A stretch of 64,000 nt of DNA from Diadema setosum (lineage: Eukaryota; Echinodermata; Echinoidea; Diadematoida; Diadematidae). The notes below the pieces were generated by a model. That model saw nothing but the letters and a program-made list of their open reading frames with translations. It did not search any database and was not told the origin of the DNA. The DNA lies in the NCBI RefSeq assembly GCF_964275005.1, contig NC_092702.1, forward strand, positions 659,501 through 723,500, given 5' to 3'. Each line of letters starts with the position of its first letter. Position 1 is the first letter of the stretch. The position numbers and the translations under genes are program-made. Positions 26,201-31,880 of this stretch are shown in pieces.

Positions 26201-26272
26201 ACCGACAATTTAATCGGGAGGAGAGCACGCGACATCATGGCAAACTATTTTGAGACTGAAGAGGATGCGTGA
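1138..26272 (+). CDS. Divergent importin-alpha-like armadillo protein (13 visible exons, 5' partial)
   Basis: Exons: 1138-1299, 5549-5722, 6290-6427, 7929-8075, 9348-9447, 12206-12306, 14862-14999, 17554-17717, 19108-19186, 20329-20454, 22658-22791, 24248-24423, 26169-26272. All junctions are GT-AG and phases agree throughout, giving about 580 codons ending in TGA. Importin-alpha is the nuclear-import adaptor that binds cargo NLSs on ARM repeats and importin-beta through a basic N-terminal IBB. Here residues 1-158 are very Lys/Arg-rich, 220-262 resemble ARM1, and 321-545 are ARM repeats with VGNIAYGGK, RKRACWIASVIAAGNRAEV and QGWVEPLC, all close to the family. Several WxxxN pocket residues are altered (CWIASV and VWTIVQ lack Asn), and a canonical ARM2-3 segment is not seen. 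No start codon is visible, so the first exon is upstream. ARM family membership is solid; actual NLS binding is uncertain. Confidence 0.88.
1300..2008. repeat. Intron start with (AC)n microsatellite
   Basis: No gene is seen in this intron stretch. A (CA)n run occupies 1901-1930, directly after a C10 tract, and G-rich tracts lie around 1800 and 1870. The G/C-rich part resembles the spacer between units of the following tandem repeat. Confidence 0.6.
2009..4575. repeat. Minisatellite array, about 165-bp unit, roughly 15 copies
   Basis: Each unit contains GCGAGCGAGCGAAGCGAGC, then GCTTGAAAATTTTGACAT, TTACAGTCCCAAAACTGCCG, TTCGCTTTGGAAATTAAG, a G-run with GCACCGGGCG, and CTGGCAGCAACATCAGGAG. Units start about every 158-171 bp (for example near 2166, 2337, 2506, 2664, 2824, 2993, 3161, 3328). 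Copies differ by substitutions and G-run length. Frames of 60-190 codons cross several units, but they read repeat sequence on both strands and show no protein family. The array fills the first visible intron of the importin-alpha-like gene. Confidence 0.92.
4576..5548. repeat. Intron remainder with related GAGCGAAGCGAGC repeat and G/C tracts
   Basis: No coding sequence is seen. C-runs lie at about 4606-4620 and 4920-4933. At 5205-5475 a single copy of GCGAGCGAGCGAAGCGAGC is followed by a different body ending in alternating G7 and C7 tracts around GGGGATATATCCCCC. It shares only the CGAGCGA core with the main array. Confidence 0.55.
5549..5722 (+). CDS. Importin-alpha-like exon 2 (basic)
   Basis: Acceptor TTCACATAG and donor AAG/GTGTGT bound 58 codons in phase 0, starting DKGRQRAGVRAAASVGHRR and ending in KETAPTKK. 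The strongly basic composition continues that of the previous exon. No classical RRRR-type IBB helix is obvious. Confidence 0.7.
6290..6427 (+). CDS. Importin-alpha-like exon 3 (basic)
   Basis: Acceptor TTTGTACCCACAG and donor ACG/GTGAGT, 46 codons in phase 0: PRSVKVELAKQKKAGERK, then further Lys/Thr-rich sequence. About a third of residues are Lys or Arg. This may act as an IBB-like or nucleic-acid-binding tail; that role is inferred from composition only. Confidence 0.75.
6721..7401. mobile_element. Non-autonomous TIR element, GTGACCG...TCACAAA family
   Basis: The left end ATGAGACCCTGCATCACAAA and the reverse complement of the right end, ATGTGACCGTGCATCACAAA, are inverted. Both continue inward with CAACAAAAAGTCGC. 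The 680-bp interior has no recognisable coding sequence. A second member is at 16295-17319. It lies in the intron between exons 3 and 4 of the importin-alpha-like gene. Confidence 0.75.
7929..8075 (+). CDS. Importin-alpha-like exon 4 (linker)
   Basis: Acceptor CATGTTACAG and donor CAG/GTAATG, 49 codons in phase 0, beginning LVSGNVPKKLTEPSGTVK and ending PWETVLGYYQQ. It is Gly/Pro/Glu-rich and likely a flexible linker between the basic tail and the first ARM-like segment. Confidence 0.75.
8150..8720. mobile_element. Candidate old TIR element
   Basis: Imperfect inverted ends: GGCGGTCGATTAGTAGTAGG (reverse complement of the left end) against GGTGGTCGATATGTAGTAGG on the right, both followed by CC-rich sequence and ACATG. 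The interior is more GC-rich than the flanks and non-coding. The ends share perhaps three quarters identity by eye, so this is tentative. Confidence 0.4.
9348..9447 (+). CDS. Importin-alpha-like exon 5 (ARM1-like, first half)
   Basis: Acceptor CATTCACTTCAG and donor TCAG/GTACAT. It encodes TDDPSELVKCGIIDPNRVW and QQGALRKLNKHIES, ending after one base of a Gly codon. ALRKLNKHIES aligns with the ATQKFRKLLSKE helix of importin-alpha ARM1. Confidence 0.85.
9617..9827. mobile_element. TTCGCGAA-type MITE
   Basis: The ends TACTGTAAAAC and GTTTTACAGTA are inverted, and the interior repeats TTTCGCGAATTG and CGCGAAATTAAAATGCACAC. It lies inside the hAT-like element. Similar copies are at 10911-11107 and 36241-36399. 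Confidence 0.75.
9875..10030. repeat. Hairpin repeat inside the hAT-like element
   Basis: ACAAATACTAAATTATCC and GGATAATTTAGTATTTGG face each other, with further pairing of GTGCATGCTCTATGATGCAC against the GTGCATCAATAGAACATGC region. The loop holds GAGGCCGCAGGCCGAGG, itself self-complementary. Confidence 0.65.
10042..10502. mobile_element. MITE with TTGTTATAGTAAATAGG ends
   Basis: TTGTTATAGTAAATAGG on the left is inverted as CCTATTTACTATAACACAA on the right. The interior is comparatively GC-rich (GCGCGCGC, CCTCGGCGG) and contains a second short inversion around GTGGCACGGTCGTGCCAC. It is nested inside the hAT-like element. Confidence 0.7.
10911..11107. mobile_element. TTCGCGAA-type MITE, old copy
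   Basis: The start GATAAAACCAGAAACATTC is inverted against the end AATATCTGGTTTTACAGTG. The body follows the same order as the copy at 9617 but with many CpG-to-TpG/CpA changes (TTTGCAAATCGCC for TTTCGCGAACTGCC). Confidence 0.65.
11310..12122. mobile_element. TGTCCCCGCCG element with TGACCTTTGACC tandem units
   Basis: It starts TTGTCCCCGCCGAACGAG and ends CCGGCGGGGACATATATTACG, an inverted pair. After a GTGTGTCCGTCCGTCC-rich stretch there are about four units of about 150 bp. Each holds AAAATGCTACTCCTTCGCC, ACCCGATTTTGATTCCG and one to three TGACCTTTGACCT motifs. No protein is encoded. Confidence 0.75.
12206..12306 (+). CDS. Importin-alpha-like exon 6 (ARM1-like, second half)
   Basis: Acceptor TTGCAATCAG and donor AAT/GTGAGT. 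It completes the Gly codon and encodes QLSEGVISELCRSGFVEWM followed by GKISTFNEHLDDVN. VISELCRSGFVEWM matches the family's EVIxxGVVxRFVEFL signature at the end of ARM1. Confidence 0.85.
12895..13445. repeat. Degenerate repeat with AGGTCA motifs and CTGCCAAGGGAGGAGG
   Basis: A CA-rich run, GGTCATAGGTCAAGGTCAAG, then ATTACCTCTGCCAAGGGAGG and TTGGTTTGTTGGTTTGTTGG lead into further AGGTCAAAGGTCAGG. The CTGCCAAGGGAGGAGGTTATG word is widespread in marine invertebrate repeats. No clear ends are visible. Confidence 0.5.
13450..13957. mobile_element. TTCGCGAA-type MITE, ACTGTATACGC subfamily
   Basis: Inverted ends ACTGTATACGCTATAATTTT and the reverse complement of the right end, ACTGTATACGCTATATATTT, are followed inward by CGCG words. 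TTTCGCGAATTGCCGG and GCGAAATTCGCGAAAATAA occur inside. At about 508 bp it is the longest copy in the window. Confidence 0.75.
14083..14139. repeat. (TA)n microsatellite
   Basis: Nearly uninterrupted TA dinucleotides, with a few TG steps at the start. Confidence 0.95.
14300..14826. repeat. Minisatellite, CATAAGTACATGTATAATACA unit
   Basis: About twenty copies of a 22-31 bp unit built on CTTCATAAGTACATGTATAA, with ACAC, ACATAC or ACATGTATAC as variable joints. The core GTACATGTA is palindromic. Copies are very similar, suggesting recent spread. The array stops about 35 bp before the acceptor of exon 7 of the importin-alpha-like gene, so it occupies the usual branch-point neighbourhood upstream. 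Confidence 0.95.
14862..14999 (+). CDS. Importin-alpha-like exon 7 (atypical segment)
   Basis: A strong acceptor (GCCTCCTCTTTCAG) and the donor GCG/GTGAGT bound 46 codons: RRLVPEANASLETFYRHYH, then a polar, acidic stretch ending ENSSAQNA. It sits where ARM2-3 would be in importin-alpha but does not read as an ARM repeat. The acceptor lies only 35 bp after a long minisatellite. Confidence 0.8.
15705..16140. mobile_element. Old copy of the GGACAAGTTCACCTT foldback family
   Basis: The internal order (ACATCAGTGAGGTTTGAGTA, AATTGGATAATCTGTCC, GGATGAGAAGACCAC, AAAGAAAATTCAACATATTT) follows the intact member at 16658-17223, but the termini are eroded. Confidence 0.6.
16295..17319. mobile_element. 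Non-autonomous TIR element (GTGACCGCC) carrying a nested MITE
   Basis: ATGTGACCGCCTGTCTCAGA on the left is inverted as TCTGAGCTGGGCGGTCACAT on the right; both continue inward with ACCCACAAAAAGT. It is the same family as 6721-7401. A GGACAAGTTCACCTT MITE has inserted inside it. Confidence 0.75.
16658..17223. mobile_element. GGACAAGTTCACCTT foldback MITE
   Basis: TTAAAGGACAAGTTCACCTT and AAGGTGAACTTGTCCTTTAA are perfect inverted ends. The inversion continues imperfectly for about 200 bp on each side (GTAGAACACATCAGTGAAAG against CTTTCAATGATGTGTTCTAC). TTAA at the ends suggests a piggyBac- or Kolobok-like target; that is inference. A close copy is at 48517-49064. Confidence 0.85.
17554..17717 (+). 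CDS. Importin-alpha-like exon 8 (ARM)
   Basis: Acceptor TGTTGTGACAG and donor GC/GTAAGT. It encodes SLPCLPIISRLLYSRKEEV, DACQALKNICDKSSDFI and [15 protein letters not shown]. Compare the family segment [50 protein letters not shown] is nearly conserved, while the Trp of CWAL is Gln here. Confidence 0.92.
17764..18300 (+). mobile_element. TTAGCTCACCTGA element, truncated
   Basis: It opens with TTAGCTCACCTGACCTAGAG and shares body words with 21532-22590 (CAAACTTTTTACGTTTTCAG, GGGCACCATGCCCCCC). The right terminus is missing. Two C-runs mark the places where the other copy has GGGGGCCC runs. Confidence 0.7.
18302..18530. mobile_element. TTCGCGAA-type MITE, ACTGTATACGC subfamily
   Basis: The right end TATATGGCGTATACAGTA and words such as TTAACCACTCGCGAAATCG and ATTTGCGAAAATTTAGAC match the copy at 23738-23905. 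The left end, TTTTATTTTCGCAAATTTCG, is diverged. Confidence 0.65.
18667..19059. mobile_element. Foldback MITE, AAGGGATGGTATAG family
   Basis: AAGGGATGGTATAGTTTTGG and its inverted copy CCAAAACTATACCATCCCTT bound a near-palindrome. ACTTTTTGCAAGATAATTAG pairs with CTAATTATCTTGCAAAAAGT. The centre holds AAACAAAGAGGTCATAATGA and AGGTGGAACCCACCTTTT. A diverged relative is at 25680-26071. Confidence 0.85.
19108..19186 (+). CDS. Importin-alpha-like exon 9 (ARM)
   Basis: Acceptor TTTTTGTTCAG and donor AAG/GTATAT, phase 2 in and phase 0 out. It encodes HTSQDVVRSASMAVGNIAY plus GGKHFVK, aligning with the ALRAVGNIVTG helix of importin-alpha, with the Asn and Gly retained. Confidence 0.92.
20329..20454 (+). 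CDS. Importin-alpha-like exon 10 (ARM)
   Basis: Acceptor CCTTGCCATAG and donor CTG/GTAATA, 42 codons in phase 0: VVVDCSVIPRLYNLLSNSD, then EIIRKRACWIASVIAAGNR. The family has IRKEACWTISNITAGNR; the pocket Asn four residues after the Trp is Val here. Confidence 0.93.
21120..21430. repeat. Degenerate AGGTCAAAGGT-containing repeat
   Basis: GATGAAAGGTCAAAGGTAAA, GGGCCAAAGGTCAAGGTC and AAGGGTCAAAGGTTAAG recur at about 110-bp spacing, like old copies of the unit at 11310-12122 in the opposite orientation. No coding sequence is seen. Confidence 0.45.
21532..22590. mobile_element. TTAGCTCACCTGAGC element
   Basis: It starts TTAGCTCACCTGAGCCAAAG and ends ACTCAGGTGAGCGCTAGACC, an inverted pair. Inside, an approximately 300-bp unit with GGGCACCATGCCCCACCCAG and TTTTCATCTTCTTCTTGAGA is repeated about three times. 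GTCCGTCGTGCGTCGTGCG marks the 5' part. Elements of this kind are common in echinoderm and hemichordate genomes (recollection). The right end abuts exon 11 by less than 70 bp. Confidence 0.75.
22658..22791 (+). CDS. Importin-alpha-like exon 11 (ARM)
   Basis: Acceptor TTTCTTCCCAG and donor CTCG/GTAAGA. It encodes ALINKNIVPKVIDLLDDTS and RGAVWTIVQLTGAVDATRE. It aligns with KEAAWAITNATSGGTPEQI; Trp is kept but the pocket Asn is Gln. Confidence 0.93.
22792..24247. repeat. Intron with a 95-bp tandem duplication and a TTCGCGAA MITE
   Basis: An exact or near-exact 95-bp unit beginning ACTTAGATGCAGTTACCGTA is present twice, at 23222-23316 and from 23317. Each copy is a fragment of the TTCGCGAA family (GCATTTCAATTTCGCC). 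At 23738-23905 there is an ACTGTATACGC-subfamily copy ending TATGGCGTATACAGTA. The rest is non-coding and unique. Confidence 0.75.
24248..24423 (+). CDS. Importin-alpha-like exon 12 (ARM)
   Basis: Acceptor TTTTGACTCAG and donor GGAG/GTAAGT. It encodes FVADQGWVEPLCCSVLGSE, then LLQMALRALCDLLDRLG and a KKKGQGKPDRYSAAIKACGG tail. It corresponds to the YLVxxGCIKPLCDLL ... ALNGLENIL segment of the last importin-alpha repeats. Confidence 0.93.
24470..24645. mobile_element. Tc1/mariner-like MITE remnant
   Basis: The sequence starts TTACAGTGGAGCCTCGTTATAACG, a common mariner-type MITE end, and ends near CTTATTTTAATGAGGTC, a diverged inverted counterpart. It is immediately followed by a LINE fragment. 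Confidence 0.5.
24641..24965 (-). mobile_element. LINE fragment, C-terminus of ORF2
   Basis: The - strand reads TEDLETLITRKRWRWIGHV, RMDANSIPRVPLRW, GKRRRGRPKQTRRRTVEGE and RDRWRAFVSALHAGG. This RWIGHVLRM...GRPKETWRRT tail is characteristic of the C-terminus of a widespread class of non-LTR retrotransposon polyproteins. Only about 110 residues remain; the coding frame is open through them. It lies antisense in the last intron of the importin-alpha-like gene. Confidence 0.85.
24966..25302. mobile_element. MITE with CTATAGACCGATTC ends
   Basis: CTATAGACCGATTC on the left is inverted as GAATCGGTCTATAG on the right, perfect over 14 bp. The interior is GC-richer than its surroundings (CACGCGCGCGGAG) and non-coding. 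It sits directly at the 5' edge of the LINE fragment. Confidence 0.75.
25680..26071. mobile_element. Foldback MITE related to 18667-19059
   Basis: TTAAAGGGTGTGTACAG and CTGTACAGTCCCTTTAA are inverted. Inside, TGGTTGAGGTGAGGATT pairs with AATCCCCACCTCAACCA, and AAAAGGCGTGGCCTGTCGCC with GGCGACAGG form a central hairpin. The family plan (AAACAAAGAGATCCTAATAA, GATATCTCAGCCATTTGAAA) equals that of the earlier copy. Confidence 0.8.
26169..26272 (+). CDS. Importin-alpha-like final coding exon
   Basis: Acceptor CTATTTTACAG. It encodes LDKIKSLQSHTDNLIGRRA, then RDIMANYFETEEDA and TGA at 26270-26272. The family ends with GLDKIExLQxHxNxxIYxKAxxIIExYF, which this matches well; the acidic FETEEDA corresponds to the FSxEEED tail that binds CAS/CSE1L in classical members. 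Confidence 0.93.
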
Positions 26273-26714
26273 ACAACAGTTGATGCAGAAGATTTGGCTT
26301 AGATGTGTATGTCATATATTTCATAGATTTAATGAAAACTTACCTGTTTGTAGTTTGATCTCAATGATATGAGTAATATTCCAGACAGGATTAGATTGAC
26401 AGAAAGACCCACTGATGCATGCGCAGATTCCCCAATATTCATAGAAAAGCCGGCCATGGATAGCGAAGTATGGATCAATGAGAATTTGCTACAACTAGTT
26501 TGAATACACAGGGAAGGAAGGGACACATCAAACTACAAATAGATAATTTTTGGTTTAATCTAGCAATTATACTTATTAATTCCTTCAGGTATTATGCTGA
26601 CAGAGATTTTAAAGTTGCTTGTAATGAGCGATCTTATAATACATGAGCCCTATCTTTGCAGTTTTTTTCAAGGCAGGTTAGTTTACCTGACTTTAATGAC
26701 TAGATAGTACCTGC
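26273..26714 (+). other. Probable start of the importin-alpha-like 3' UTR
   Basis: Unique, AT-rich, non-coding DNA follows the stop codon. I did not find a convincing AATAAA within the first 400 bp, so the transcript end is not placed. Confidence 0.4.
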
Positions 26715-26960
26715 TTGTTTGTTTGTTTTATTTCTGTCATAAACATACATACAGACATAAAGGACATCATAAGGTACAATAACAAGGAAAATGATACATG
26801 CATAAAATGAAATGTACATACATAGCAAATGAATAGTATGACACATCATCGATAGGCCTATATGAAAAAGAATAGAATGTAGGGGTAGACAAAGATAATG
26901 GTTGGATAGCCCATAATCAGCTGCACTTTTCTGGTGCCGCTGGTCTTCCATGGGGACCAG
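26715..26960 (-). mobile_element. LINE 3' end (UTR only)
   Basis: On the - strand the sequence reads CCATGGAAGACCAGCGGCAC, GCAGCTGATTATGGGCTATC and ends in ATTTCTGTCATAAACATAC through AATAAAACAAACAAACAAAC. A GGGCTATCC word before a short-repeat tail is typical of Rex1/CR1-group LINE 3' UTRs. No coding part remains. Confidence 0.6.
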
Positions 26961-26999
26961 TTATAAAGAGGTAAGAAAGAAAAAAGAGGAGAAGGTTAC

Positions 27000-27640
27000 A
27001 TATGAAAATACAAAATTATGATAGTCTCTTTGGAATTTTAGGGTCAAATTCAAGGGTCAAAGGCCAGGTTAAAATGCTAAAATTTTACTATTTAAAACTG
27101 AAATTACACTTTTTCTCCACACCTTTAAAGATTACTCAGTGCATAAGATTATAAAAGGGTTAAATGTCAAGTAAAAATCCTCAAATTCCCAAATACCTGC
27201 ACTCTTAGACAATCTAGTCATTCATCCAAGTAAACCTAGTTCAAGGAAAGTGAACATTCAACACATATGTGACAAACTGTCATTTTTATATTTTGCCAGT
27301 TGTATGAAACTGTCATCACACATTGTCAAGACATTGTACATATACTATAGACCTATTAGGAGAACCATGCATCATGGCGGAGATATATTTCTAGTTGTTT
27401 CTAGTGCACTACGCACTTCTGGGGTAAAGAAAGTGGGGGGGGGGGACCCAAAGTGGTGACATCCTATGTATTTCTTTGTATGGTGCAAAAAAAAAAAAGT
27501 GGGGGAGGGGGCCCATTTAAAATCATTCAGTGACGTGCAGTAACGAGTTTGGCTCCCCTGTAGAAAAATGTATGTTTGTAAAAGTTTGTTCAAGGTTTTA
27601 GAGGGCTGAGGTTCCGGTACCAAAATTGGTAGGGATTGGG
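27000..27640. other. Intergenic DNA, mostly unassigned
   Basis: A degenerate GGGTCAAAGGCCAGGTTAAA stretch near 27050 recalls the AGGTCA-rich repeats. G-tracts lie at 27433-27446 and 27496-27510. No gene is seen. Confidence 0.4.
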
Positions 27641-28235
27641 GAAATAAAATATATTTCTGTGTAGGTAATTAGGTGTTAAATTATTCAAAATCTTGAAAAT
27701 CATCACTCCGATATGAAATATTTGATGGGATTTTGATGTTTCCCACTGTAATATGCCATACATTGACATAACAGAAAAGTGTTATTTAGGATTAATCTTC
27801 AGAATGATTCTTCCTGCTCTGTTTCGCAGTTTTTGCAGTTGATTTATATGCTTTTCACATGAGGACTCCCAAATTACATCTGCATAATCTAAATGAGGAA
27901 GAATAGCATTGCGGTATATAAATTTCGAAGAATTCCTGTATATGAAATGTGTCAAACGACGAAGGAAGGAAATCATACAGCCTACTTTTTCACACAGATG
28001 ATTTACATGCACGTCCCATCTGAGTTCGTCATCGATGTACAGTCCGAGGTATTTCAAATGTTCCACCTGATTGATTTCAGGACCTTTTATGCTTTAATCC
28101 AATCTGTTGTATCTTTTCAACATACGATGTGTATTACCAATAAAGTTACTCACAGTTTTGTCATAATTAACTCTCAGTCTGTTCTGACACATCTAACCAT
28201 CTAAGATAAATAATTCCGTATTCAAAGTTGTTTGT
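27640..28235 (-). mobile_element. LINE fragment, distal reverse-transcriptase region
   Basis: The - strand encodes HLKYLGLYIDDELRWDVHV, then CEKVGCMISFLRRL, and ILPHLDYADVIWESSCEKH with LQKLRNRAGRIIL. This is the region after the RT palm in Jockey/CR1/RTE-type LINEs (YLGVxIDxxLxWxxHI ... PHLxYCxxVWG ... LQKRAxRxI). The 3' UTR extends toward 27640. At 28735-28760 the same strand carries GGVPQGT, an RT motif B remnant that may be the same element split by the next feature. Confidence 0.8.
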
Positions 28236-28239
28236 AGAT

Positions 28240-28690
28240 AGTAACTGTTCAATTCAATTCAATTCAATTCAATTTAATTCAATCTGGTATATTCACAATA
28301 CTGCCATGGCAGCCAAGTGGCTGAATTGTGGAGGGACATACAGCTGTGTATACAATAAGATATACATGTAAAATATCATTATTGCATTAAAACCATACAT
28401 AATAATCATATTCATACATACATATATTCATAATTATTTGATAAAACTGAAAGAATAGTAAGTTTACTTCAAGGTACAAAGAATACATGCTGAGACGGCA
28501 ACAATCAACATGAATGAAAATATCAATTACTAATTTATCATTAACCATATCAAAGGTGTAAGAATAATAGCATCTCTTGTGAGTATCGGGCGCATGGTTT
28601 GGTATGACATTGCGTACAAGTATAACCTGGACCAAGTGGCATATAGGGCCCCTCGTTAATATACTGTATACAGTGTGCTTTTGATTATGA
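28240..28690 (-). mobile_element. LINE 3' UTR with (GAATT)n tail
   Basis: On the - strand a non-coding stretch with CCACTTGGCTGCCATGGCAG and TATTGTGAATATACCAGATT ends in about six GAATT repeats, like the short-repeat tail of a LINE insertion. It separates two pieces that look like reverse-transcriptase sequence, so it probably inserted into an older LINE. Confidence 0.55.
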
Positions 28691-28859
28691 CATAAACCAA
28701 TTAAAAAAAAAGTTGAGACAAGCATCGTCCCCTGAGGCACGCCTCCATGTGGTGAAGCTACTGTAGATGCCATTACTGTTTGGGTTCAGCTCTGGATGTT
28801 CCTGCTCCAAATCACAGCCTCAGTGAAACTCATCCTTGTTTCCAGTGGTTTGTTGTAAA

Positions 28860-30175
28860 AAATGAAAGTCTTTTACCAAGACTAGCCTGCTTGATCCAGG
28901 ATTTGACTGATGAGTGAGTCTGCACTCTGCTCTTTGCAGACCTTGTCAATCGATGCCTCCAGTGTGCGTGGTCGTTTGGGAGAAAACTTGAAAAACAAGC
29001 CCACTGACTTCATCAGACAAACCATAATATTGTATACCTTGGCTACCTTTGAAGCTTTGGGCAAGGCCAAGTTCAGCTTGTGTGATGCATAATGAAAGTA
29101 TGTTGCCTTTTACTGTAGTTAACTGTTTTTACTCTCACCTAATCAGCAGCAGCCTTCTCTTTGCCAGCCATGTTTCCTGACCCATCGTATGTTTGACACC
29201 GACATTCATCAAGATCCAGGTCTAAGTGTGTAAGAGACTATAATGTGGTCTTCTATCTCTTCCCCTGTGAGGCTTTCACACTTTACATACTCAATCAGGC
29301 GCTCAACAGGCTTTCATCTTTCAGATGCCGCACAATGACACCAAGCTGTTCCCAGTTACTAGAATCTATAACCTCATCTGCAATGACAGCGAAAAATGGA
29401 CCCAAAGGCTGTGCCTTTACTTCTTCCACTATTTTTTCTTGAATATACTCCTGTATGCAGTCGATCAAGGGATCATTTTGTGTAGTCTTTGGTGTATACG
29501 AAGCTGTTTTCATGCAGCTTTCAAGATATTCCATCAGTTCCTCGTTTGTCCTGCTCACCAGCTTGACCAATGCCCCGAAGTTTCCCATGTTCTTGGTTTC
29601 ATCTGCCTCGGGTGGGTTCTCGTCGTCTCGATGCCCTTTTAAAGCAATGCCTTGCCTCCCGCAATGTTCAATACATTGAATAATGGATTTGAGGAAGCAA
29701 GGGTTCTTGGCAGCAATCTCTGAGGCACCTGCAGGAAGAATGTGGTCCATGCGGGATTGAGGTCCCTCTCGGCTAGCTGTTCATGAATGCTTTCAACTTG
29801 GCATATGAGTCCTGGAGTGTTTCCGAAGGTTGGCTCTTGCATTTTTCCAGTTTTGGTAATGCACCGTGATCAGTGACTCCACACAGTGACCTTGATGCGC
29901 TGGCATTGGGAAGAGGACACAAGGCAAACAATACAAACCATCCATGGCTTCAAAAATTAATATAAAATAAACTTGTATGCATCAAACCACTCGTGTTGAC
30001 AATGGCAAGTCCTTGTTATGCTTGGCTTTAAAAAAAAAAAAATCTTTGTATTGTTTCCTAGGAAATTTAAAGTTGGTAGCAGGTACCCGGTTCTCAACGA
30101 AGTGTGCCATTTTGTCTTCACTGATACCCCCTTTCTCCTTTATTATTTCCACAGCTTGGCTGATGTTGTGCATTG
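28860..30175 (-). pseudogene. Decayed hAT-type transposase gene (DUF4371/ZMYM-like)
   Basis: The - strand reads, in order: a basic FKFPRKQYKD stretch near 30080; a segment with LFPNASASRSLCG-type sequence; then a longer open stretch (29295-29750) with IIQCIEHCGRQGIALKGHR, NFGALVKLVSRTNEELMEY, YTPKTTQNDPLIDCIQEYI and PFFAVIADEVIDSSN; then CRCQTYDGSGNMAGK; then LPKASKVAKVYNIMV. CxxxGIALRGHRD, VIADExTDxSN and CRGQGYDGAGNMAG are hallmarks of the DUF4371-containing hAT-like transposases (52-kDa-repressor/ZMYM1 relatives), DNA transposase-derived proteins. The frame changes between segments and the C-terminal dimerisation domain is not seen, so it is not functional as it stands. Confidence 0.8.
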
Positions 30176-30774
30176 TCTTGTTGGAGTTGTTGGGCTGATC
30201 TGAGTCAAGAAAGAAAACCCAGATTACGTCCCAAGTCTCTCGAAAATTGAAAAGAAATATAAACTTATGTCGGGTAAAAAATCAGTTAACTAACTTTTAT
30301 GTGGTTCATTGGTCTTTGATATGCAGTCATGGACAAGTCGATTGTTCACTATTCAATTTTGCAAAACATATCAAACTTGTTTTTGTCCAAGTTTGAGCTG
30401 AATAATGAGCTTTCAAACAATCCCATATCTCATATCCGATAATGATGTGACTGGACGTCCTCAATGAGGCAAACACTGGCTTCAGTATTTTAGCAGACAA
30501 ATGGGGGGGGGGGGGGCTGCAAGCTGAGCCCATCTGGCATTGCTTTGAATTGCCAAAATGACCATTGCGTCATCATCTACTTAAAATTCTTCAGCTGTTG
30601 GGAGTGCGCACCTCACTGGGGCTCTTGTTGAGTTGCCTGGCTGGACAAGCTCAATGTCTGTGTGTGAGGTGGCTGCCTGCCCCTCGTGGTGTAAAGCTGG
30701 CCTAAAAAAGAAGAAGAAGACTTTAAAAAAAAGAACCCGCAATAGATCCAGCAACTGGTATGCCACTGTATGCA

Positions 30775-31080
30775 TTATGCTGAAAACCCTGATGTGGTCA
30801 GTTTGAGTGAATGCAGATACGCTGCGAGTGGTCTTGCCCTCCCTTGTGATTTCTTAACTCCTGCTGCTGCTAGCTGCTGATCTTTAAAGTCCTTGAATTG
30901 CTTCCCAAGATCGTCTCCGAACAGTAGGCACAATGCCAGAAGGGAAGGCTTACACAAATGTGCAAATCTAGAGTTTATGTCTGGTTTGATCAACTCCTCA
31001 CAGAGACAGTTGAGCTCGAAATTCGCATTGCAAATCAGAGCGAGGGCATCTTGCTGTGTATCAGACATGTGACCAGCTGA
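30775..31080 (-). mobile_element. Fossil retroelement-like coding remnant (gag-like, possibly DIRS/Ngaro type)
   Basis: The - strand encodes DALALICNANFELNCLCEE, LIKPDINSRFAHLC and LFGDDLGKQFKDFKD. The LIxPDxNxxFxxLC...LFGDDLxKQxKD pattern is one I associate with a gag-like protein of tyrosine-recombinase retroelements in invertebrates; that link is from memory and tentative. The element is broken and old. Related sequence seems to continue at higher coordinates on the far side of the Harbinger insertion. Confidence 0.45.
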
Positions 31081-31295
31081 TAGTGATCTTGTTTAGGCAT
31101 TTAGTCCCTTTGTGAGTGATTTCTGAACTTGCTGTAGTTTTATATCCCGACTCTTGGTCGCTTTAGGCACATCTATAAACTGGCAATTGTTTGGAGAGGG
31201 GTGTTTTCGTACCACATCATCAAGGATTCTAAGTTCAAGATGGTGTGTCATGAGGTAAGCAGCCGACTTCACAACTTTATCATTGATTGGGTCCT

Positions 31296-31550
31296 ATATC
31301 GTCGCTGGGGCGACAAGACCTCATATCTACAAAATGTCAAATGTTCAGGAGAGCAAAAAAACATGGCGGCCAAAGCACTGTGGTGAATGGGATAACATTT
31401 CCTTTGACATGCTGTGGTGGCTTCATTTTTGGTGTAAGACATCTAGGATTTGGACAGAACATCACTTAACTGATTATCTGACCATTAACCCAAAAAAGTT
31501 ATTTTCACCAAAACTGCAGATACAAGGTCTTGTCACCCCAGCGACGATAT
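31296..31550. mobile_element. MITE with ATATCGTCGCTGGGG ends
   Basis: ATATCGTCGCTGGGGCGACA and the reverse complement of the right end, ATATCGTCGCTGGGGTGACA, are inverted with one mismatch and continue with AGACCT. The interior (ATGGCGGCCAAAGCACTG, GTGTAAGACATCTAGG) is non-coding. Confidence 0.85.
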
Positions 31551-31880
31551 GTCAGTAGACATAGCGAATTTTGCAGCTATGGTTGGGATCTCAAATTTTT
31601 CAGCTTTGGACTGAGAGAGCTGCTCTGTTTGGTCAAAACAGACGCAGTTTCTTCTTTTGCATGATTCATGTACATACTGAGTTGCCCTGTAGGGGAGTGG
31701 TCAGGCAAACTCATGTCTGCCTGTAGTGTAGGTGGTGTATGCACACCGTGTACTCGTATCCTGTTTACAACCTCCTGTAGGGGTCATTATGTTGGGCAGC
31801 ATTTGTGATGATTAGGAAGTCACTTGTAGGAGATCGTCAATTACTTTAGAAAGCAAGCTTTCAATTTTATCAAGCCTTTA

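Noticed and set aside
30018-30203. + strand frames over the transposase remnant
   Set aside because: They are antisense shadows of the hAT-type sequence, which matches its family only on the - strand.
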